Origin: JAYZDP01 sp036337765
Lineage (GTDB): Bacteria; Acidobacteriota; Thermoanaerobaculia; Multivoradales; Multivoraceae
Direction of reading: 5' to 3'
NCBI GenBank assembly: GCA_036337765.1
Contig: JAYZDP010000193.1
Location: forward strand, 1 to 6,125
Length of the DNA: 6,125 nt
Shown: one piece after another, positions 6,109-6,125 of the stretch
Position numbering within the stretch: the stretch's first letter is position 1
Layout: the number at the start of each line of letters is the position of its first letter
Translations under genes and position numbers: made by a program
The notes under the pieces: model-generated
What the model saw: the letters and a program-made list of their open reading frames with translations, nothing else
Databases searched by the model: none
Told to the model about the DNA's origin: nothing

Positions 6109-6125
6109 GACCGCGTTCCCGATTC
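6105..6125 (-). CDS. Possible last codons of an upstream gene (runs off right edge)
   Basis: In the frame ending at TGA 6107-6105 the window edge reads ESGTRS then stop, and that TGA overlaps the hydrolase GTG as GTGA. The same 4-base overlap style occurs twice elsewhere in the window, so an upstream operon member ending here is plausible. Six residues cannot show homology, and the frame could be open by chance. Confidence 0.2.
   Translation of the reverse strand, partial: ESGTRS

Noticed and set aside
1..6125. A new defence, mobile or biosynthetic system
   Set aside because: All six main genes belong to known housekeeping or metabolic families. There are no direct-repeat arrays, transposase, integrase, toxin-antitoxin or nuclease motifs, and no change in base composition that would mark an insertion.

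Overview
This window is an ordinary, gene-dense stretch of a high-GC bacterial chromosome. By eye it is about two-thirds G+C, with strong G/C preference at third codon positions. Six protein genes fill nearly all of it. One, a nucleoside-phosphorylase-like gene, runs off the left edge. A Gram-negative host is suggested by a zinc-peptidase lipoprotein of a type mostly known from proteobacteria. The mix would fit a high-GC proteobacterium, or a myxobacterial or deltaproteobacterial lineage, but nothing here fixes the taxon. I see no RNA gene, insertion sequence, CRISPR array, phage gene or attachment site.

Layout. Positions 1-2182 are a minus-strand operon read serC -> family 2 glycosyltransferase -> phosphorylase superfamily protein. 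The first two genes are 12 bases apart and the last two overlap by 4 bases (ATGA). SerC makes phosphoserine for the serine pathway. The link between it and the two downstream genes is not obvious. Positions 2183-2328 are the only real intergenic region. It lies between serC and a divergently transcribed gene, and holds the serC leader: a strong Shine-Dalgarno, two alternative hairpins, and a possible promoter with a perfect inverted repeat in its spacer.

Positions 2329-4329 (plus strand) encode a 666-residue cytoplasmic molybdopterin / iron-sulfur oxidoreductase of the DMSO-reductase superfamily. It stands alone, with no partner subunit beside it, so its substrate and electron partner cannot be read from context. 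It ends 4 bases from the end of the convergent minus-strand pair at 4334-6108. In transcription order that pair is an alpha/beta hydrolase of the plant-methylesterase-like type, then a lipoprotein zinc aminopeptidase (COG4324 type), joined by another ATGA overlap. A further gene may lie just upstream of the hydrolase, beyond the right edge, joined by a GTGA overlap.

I found no convincing new biological system. The items most worth a second look are the serC leader with its competing hairpins, the inverted repeat in the putative serC promoter, the orphan molybdoenzyme, and the unusual serC-glycosyltransferase-phosphorylase grouping.
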